Notes under the pieces: generated by a model | What the model was told of the DNA's origin: nothing | The model's database searches: none | Seen by the model: the letters and a program-made list of their open reading frames with translations, nothing else | Assembly (NCBI GenBank): GCA_030150425.1 | Contig: JASLFY010000217.1 | Coordinates: 1 to 9,514 of the forward strand | Direction: 5' to 3' | Source: Yimella sp. | GTDB taxonomy: Bacteria > Actinomycetota > Actinomycetes > Actinomycetales > Dermatophilaceae | Length of the DNA stretch: 9,514 nucleotides | In this document: piece by piece, positions 7,181-9,514 of the stretch | How the letters are laid out: every line of letters begins with the position of its first letter | Position numbering within the stretch: position 1 is the stretch's first letter | Made by a program: the position numbers and the translations under genes

Positions 7181-7981
7181 TCAGCGCAGCTTGAAGTTGC
7201 CCGGGTCGGGCGGCGGCGGCGCGACCGCGTCGGCGGTTTCGACGGCCCGCCCCTGACGGCCCCACGCGGCCACTTGCGCCCCGTCGACCAGGGTCGTCGG
7301 GAACGCGGTGCGGGCGATCGCACGCCGCAGCTCGGCGGTCGGCAGCTCGGCGTCGGACGCGACGAGCACGTAGTTCCCGAATCGCTTCCGCTTCACGACC
7401 TCGGTCGTGGTGATCGCCAATTGGTGTCCGAACTGCGTTGCGGCAGTAGCGATCACGCTCGAGAGGAACGCGCGGTCGGGACGGTCCGTGATGTTCGCCA
7501 ACAGGACGCCGCCGGGCTTGAGGACCCGGCGGTAGTCGGCGTACGCGGCGGTGGTGACCAGGTCGACCGGCACCGTTCCCCGGTCGAAGGCGTCGACGAC
7601 GATCACGTCCGCAGCGTCGTCGCGCAACTGCGCCAGACCGTCCTGGCCGGTGGTGCCCCGTACGCGGATCCGGTGGCCGCGTGGCAGCGGCAACTCCCGG
7701 CGTACGGCCTCGGTCAGTTCGGTGTCCGGCTCCAGCACGATCTGCGGGGAGCCCGGCCGGGTGTGCTGCACGTAGCGGGGCAGGGTGAGGCCGGCGCCAC
7801 CGATGTGGGTGACCCCCAGCGGGCCGGGCGGCAGCAGGTCGATGACGGTCGCGAAGTGCTGGACGTACTCGAAGACGAGCAGGCCGGGGTCGGCCGGGTC
7901 GACGTACGACTGCGGGTGGCCGTCGCGCAGCACCGTCACCCCAGCGCGTTCGTCGGTGCGGAACTCCAGCGGCTCGGTCAT
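7181..7981 (-). CDS. Spermidine synthase-like SAM-binding protein
   Basis: A 266-residue protein of the spermidine synthase (SpeE)-like Rossmann-fold family. Residues 20-39 (DGHPQSYVDPADPGLLVFEY) match the N-terminal strand of that family. Residues 60-69 (IGGAGLTLPR) form the SAM/dcSAM glycine-rich loop, VLEPD (82-86) the acidic ribose-binding end of strand 2, and VIVVDAFDRGTVP (126-138) the active-site strand. LKPGGVLLANITD (154-166) resembles methyltransferase motif III. The canonical aminopropyltransferase gate D-S-S/T-D-P is DAFDR here: Asp130 is kept but its surroundings differ, so polyamine synthesis is not established and a methyltransferase or other role is possible. The C-terminus has a PPPPDP linker. 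No Shine-Dalgarno is seen; TAGGCT six bases before the ATG suggests a leaderless mRNA. It is divergent from the SCP-like gene (50-bp gap), with the secreted protease gene downstream. Confidence 0.85.
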   Translation of the reverse strand: MTEPLEFRTDERAGVTVLRDGHPQSYVDPADPGLLVFEYVQHFATVIDLLPPGPLGVTHIGGAGLTLPRYVQHTRPGSPQIVLEPDTELTEAVRRELPLPRGHRIRVRGTTGQDGLAQLRDDAADVIVVDAFDRGTVPVDLVTTAAYADYRRVLKPGGVLLANITDRPDRAFLSSVIATAATQFGHQLAITTTEVVKRKRFGNYVLVASDAELPTAELRRAIARTAFPTTLVDGAQVAAWGRQGRAVETADAVAPPPPDPGNFKLR

Positions 7982-7993
7982 GGTGAGAGCCTA
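7982..7993 (-). promoter_or_regulatory. Candidate leaderless promoter of the spermidine synthase-like gene
   Basis: On the minus strand, TAGGCT (7993-7988) is followed by CTCACC and then the ATG at 7981, so a transcript would begin at the A of the start codon. No ribosome site is present. The -35 region has no clear consensus. The block TAGGCTC-N2-ACC-start is the same as at purD. Confidence 0.55.
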
Positions 7994-8031
7994 GGAGGAG
8001 TTCCGCCGAGGACCGTACGAGGAGAGGACCC

Positions 8032-8400
8032 ATGCCCGCGCGACGCATCGACCCCAGCCAAGGACGTACGGCGGTGCTCGCGTGGGCGGTCGACCCGGCC
8101 CAACCGCGGGCCGTCGTCGCCACCGCGGTCCGCTACACGCTGGAGGAACTCGCGCTGCAGGCCCCCGGGCGCTCGGTGGAGGTGCGGGTGCCGCCGTACG
8201 GGGCGGTGCAGGTGGTCGAAGGACCGACCCACCGCCGCGGAACCCCGCCGAACGTCGTCGAGATGGACGCCGCCACCTGGCTCGGGCTGGTGCTCGGCGA
8301 CCTCGAGTGGGCCACGGTGCAGGACGCCGGGATGTTGCGAGCCTCGGGCGGCCGGGCCGACCTGAGCGCGTACCTGCCGCTGCTGCGCCGCCCTTCCTGA
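8032..8400 (+). CDS. Small sterol carrier family protein (bacterial SCP orthologue)
   Basis: A 122-residue cytoplasmic protein resembling the bacterial SCP-2-like orthologue family (SCP_3), typically annotated as sterol carrier family protein in actinobacteria. Recognisable stretches are ATAVRYTLEELALQAPGRSVEVRVPP (residues 30-55), the AVQVVEGPTHRRGTPPNVVEMD core (58-79), TWLGLVLGD (82-90) and the ending ASGGRADLSAYLPLL (104-118). A lipid-binding role is presumed from the fold but unproven. In many actinobacteria this gene sits beside purF/purM, which fits the purD and purC in this window. The start at 8032 is supported by GAGGAGAGG immediately upstream. It is divergent from the spermidine-synthase-like gene with only 50 bp between, so their promoters must overlap. 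It ends facing the repeat protein. Confidence 0.85.
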   Translation: MPARRIDPSQGRTAVLAWAVDPAQPRAVVATAVRYTLEELALQAPGRSVEVRVPPYGAVQVVEGPTHRRGTPPNVVEMDAATWLGLVLGDLEWATVQDAGMLRASGGRADLSAYLPLLRRPS

Positions 8401-8422
8401 GAATGAAACTGCCCGAATATGA

Positions 8423-8488
8423 ATCCGCGCGCCCTACCGACATTCGCGCCGCCTGTGGGGCGGGCAGATGTCGGTAAGGCGCGCGGAT
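8423..8488. terminator. Long inverted repeat between convergent genes, probable bidirectional terminator
   Basis: Arms 8423-8443 (ATCCGCGCGCC-C-TACCGACAT) and 8468-8488 (ATGTCGGTA-A-GGCGCGCGGAT) pair over 21 positions with one mismatch. The 24-nt loop carries a further imperfect GC stem (CGCCGCC-TGTG-GGGCGGG). It fills most of the 110 bp between the SCP-like stop codon and the stop codon of the sunset-domain gene. It is longer and more structured than the other two convergent terminators here. Confidence 0.75.
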
Positions 8489-8510
8489 CGGTGTCGGCTC
8501 GCCGGAGGCG

Positions 8511-9514
8511 TCAGCGCTTGGACTTGTCCCAGTGGCGGAAGCCGGCGGCGCTCGCGGACTCCTCGTCCTTGAAGTAGATCTCCGCCTCCGTACGGCCGTA
8601 GTGCGGCGACGCCGGACCGTGGAAGAGCATCGAGTCGGCGTTGCCCTTCAGCCAGCCCTCCGGGCCGGACCCGTCGTCCTTCGGCATGACGGAGCCGGGG
8701 AAGGCGCCCTCCTCGAAGCCGGTCGCGTCGGTGGCCGCGGCTGCCGGTGCCTCGTCGGCCTGGGGCTCAGCGTGCTCAGCAGCACCCTCGGTCAGGGCGT
8801 CGGACTCCGTCGCGTGGTCGGCTCCGCGGTGCGGCGGCTCGGCGGCGGCGGTCGGGCCACCTTCCTCGGGCGTACGCGCCGGGCTGGACTTGGCCGGACC
8901 AGCCGTCGCGGCGGCGCCGTCGAAGTCATCCAACGGGAGCGGCGGGGTCGACCAGTCGTCGCCACCGGATGCGGCCTGCGGCTTCGCTTCGGTCGTCGGA
9001 GTCGCGTCGGTCGTCTGGGGCGCCGACTCAGCGGTCTTCGACTCCTCCGCCTGCTGCGGTTCCTCCGCCGTCGCGGTGGTCGGCTCTGCTGCGGGTGCCG
9101 CCTCGGTCTCGACCGGCACCGCCTCGGTCGCCTCGGCTGCCGGGGTCGCCGGTGCGTCGTCCAGCGGCGGGGGCGGGGTCGCCCAGTCGTCGCCACCGGA
9201 AGCGGCCGGCGCGGCAGGGGCTGCTGCCTCGTCCTTCGTGGTGGGCGCCGGTTCGGGCGTCGCCAGCTCGGCCACCGGCTCGGGCTCGGCTGCCGGTGCC
9301 ACCTCGGTGTCGGCCGGGGTCGTGTCGGCCTCGGCTGCGGGGGGCGTCGGTGCGTCGTCGAGCGGCGGGGGCGGGGTGGCCCAGTCGTCGCCACCGGAGG
9401 CAGTCGGCGCAGCCGGGGTGGTGTCGGCAGCAGGCGCGGCGGGGGTGTCCGCACCCCCGCTGGTCTCGGCCTTGGTTTCGGTCTCGGCCTTCGGGGCGTC
9501 GTCCAGGGCCGGGG
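8511..9514 (-). CDS. Pro/Ala/Glu-rich repeat protein with C-terminal sunset-like domain (partial, N-terminus outside window)
   Basis: The frame is open from the right edge to the TGA at 8511-8513, giving the last 333 or so residues. Most of this is low-complexity Ala/Pro/Thr/Glu-rich acidic sequence, certainly disordered. Embedded in it is the recurring block SGGDDW(A/S)TPP(P/L)PLDD. The final 48 residues form a compact domain: GWLKGNADSMLFHGPASPHYGR then TEAEIYFKDEESASAAGFRHW, the W-KGN..S...H.P.SP.Y.RT.AE..F......A.GF pattern of the actinobacterial sunset domain, which often terminates longer proteins. The function of such domains is not established. The gene begins beyond the window; a GTG at 9302 is in frame but has no reason to be the start, since the repeat pattern continues upstream. 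What the N-terminal part encodes cannot be seen, and a ribosomal or DNA-binding protein with a long tail is possible. Confidence 0.8.
   Translation of the reverse strand, partial: PALDDAPKAETETKAETSGGADTPAAPAADTTPAAPTASGGDDWATPPPPLDDAPTPPAAEADTTPADTEVAPAAEPEPVAELATPEPAPTTKDEAAAPAAPAASGGDDWATPPPPLDDAPATPAAEATEAVPVETEAAPAAEPTTATAEEPQQAEESKTAESAPQTTDATPTTEAKPQAASGGDDWSTPPLPLDDFDGAAATAGPAKSSPARTPEEGGPTAAAEPPHRGADHATESDALTEGAAEHAEPQADEAPAAAATDATGFEEGAFPGSVMPKDDGSGPEGWLKGNADSMLFHGPASPHYGRTEAEIYFKDEESASAAGFRHWDKSKR
8925..9506 (-). repeat. Repeated linear motif GGDDWxTPPxPLDD in the disordered tail
   Basis: Near-identical 15-codon blocks lie at 8925-8969 (SGGDDWSTPPLPLDD), 9156-9200 and 9354-9398 (both SGGDDWATPPPPLDD). 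A fourth partial copy, (PA)LDDAP, is at 9498-9506, cut by the window edge. Spacings between copies are 77, 66 and 48 codons, so this is not a simple tandem duplication. The intervening sequence is diverged Ala/Pro/Glu/Thr-rich. Confidence 0.85.

Overview
The window is about 9.5 kb of high-GC, gene-dense chromosomal DNA from an actinobacterium (Actinomycetota). Supporting this are the strong G/C bias at third codon positions, a HelD/HelR-type RNA polymerase helicase, a small bacterial SCP orthologue near purine genes, a sunset-type C-terminal domain, and promoters with TAGNNT -10 boxes. The genus cannot be read from the sequence; a Micrococcales-like organism is only a guess. No tRNA, rRNA, CRISPR array, insertion sequence or phage gene was seen, and the region looks like ordinary chromosome.

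Layout, left to right: (1) the N-terminal 395 codons of an RNAP-recycling helicase of the HelD/HelR type on the minus strand, running off the left edge; (2) directly upstream of it and co-oriented, a 347-residue regulator with a winged-helix-like N-terminus and a LuxR-type C-terminal helix-turn-helix; (3) a 281-bp AT-richer divergent control region with several dyads; (4) purD on the plus strand; (5) a convergent csbD-like small stress gene; (6) purC on the plus strand; (7) a convergent gene for a secreted sedolisin-type (S53) serine-carboxyl peptidase with signal peptide and prodomain; (8) upstream of that, also on the minus strand, a spermidine-synthase-like SAM-binding protein; (9) divergent from it, a small bacterial sterol-carrier-like protein on the plus strand; (10) the C-terminal part of a Pro/Ala/Glu-rich repeat protein ending in a sunset-like domain, minus strand, running off the right edge. 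The three convergent gene pairs each have a strong inverted repeat between their stop codons.

Functionally, purD and purC (steps 2 and 7/8 of de novo IMP synthesis) are separate transcription units here rather than one operon. The SCP-like gene is, to my knowledge, a frequent actinobacterial companion of the purine cluster. The helicase and its neighbouring regulator form a plausible transcription or rifamycin-stress module. The secreted protease and the csbD-like gene look like accessory genes interleaved with the purine genes.

The most useful non-obvious observations are: two unrelated genes (purD and the spermidine-synthase-like gene) share the block TAGGCTC-N2-ACC-start, placing a -10 box exactly where a leaderless transcript would begin at the start codon; the right-edge protein carries a repeated GGDDW(A/S)TPPxPLDD linear motif at irregular spacing; the regulator gene has a dyad over its likely promoter; and the protease promoter region has phased AACCTG repeats. 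I did not find a clearly new multi-gene defence or biosynthetic system.
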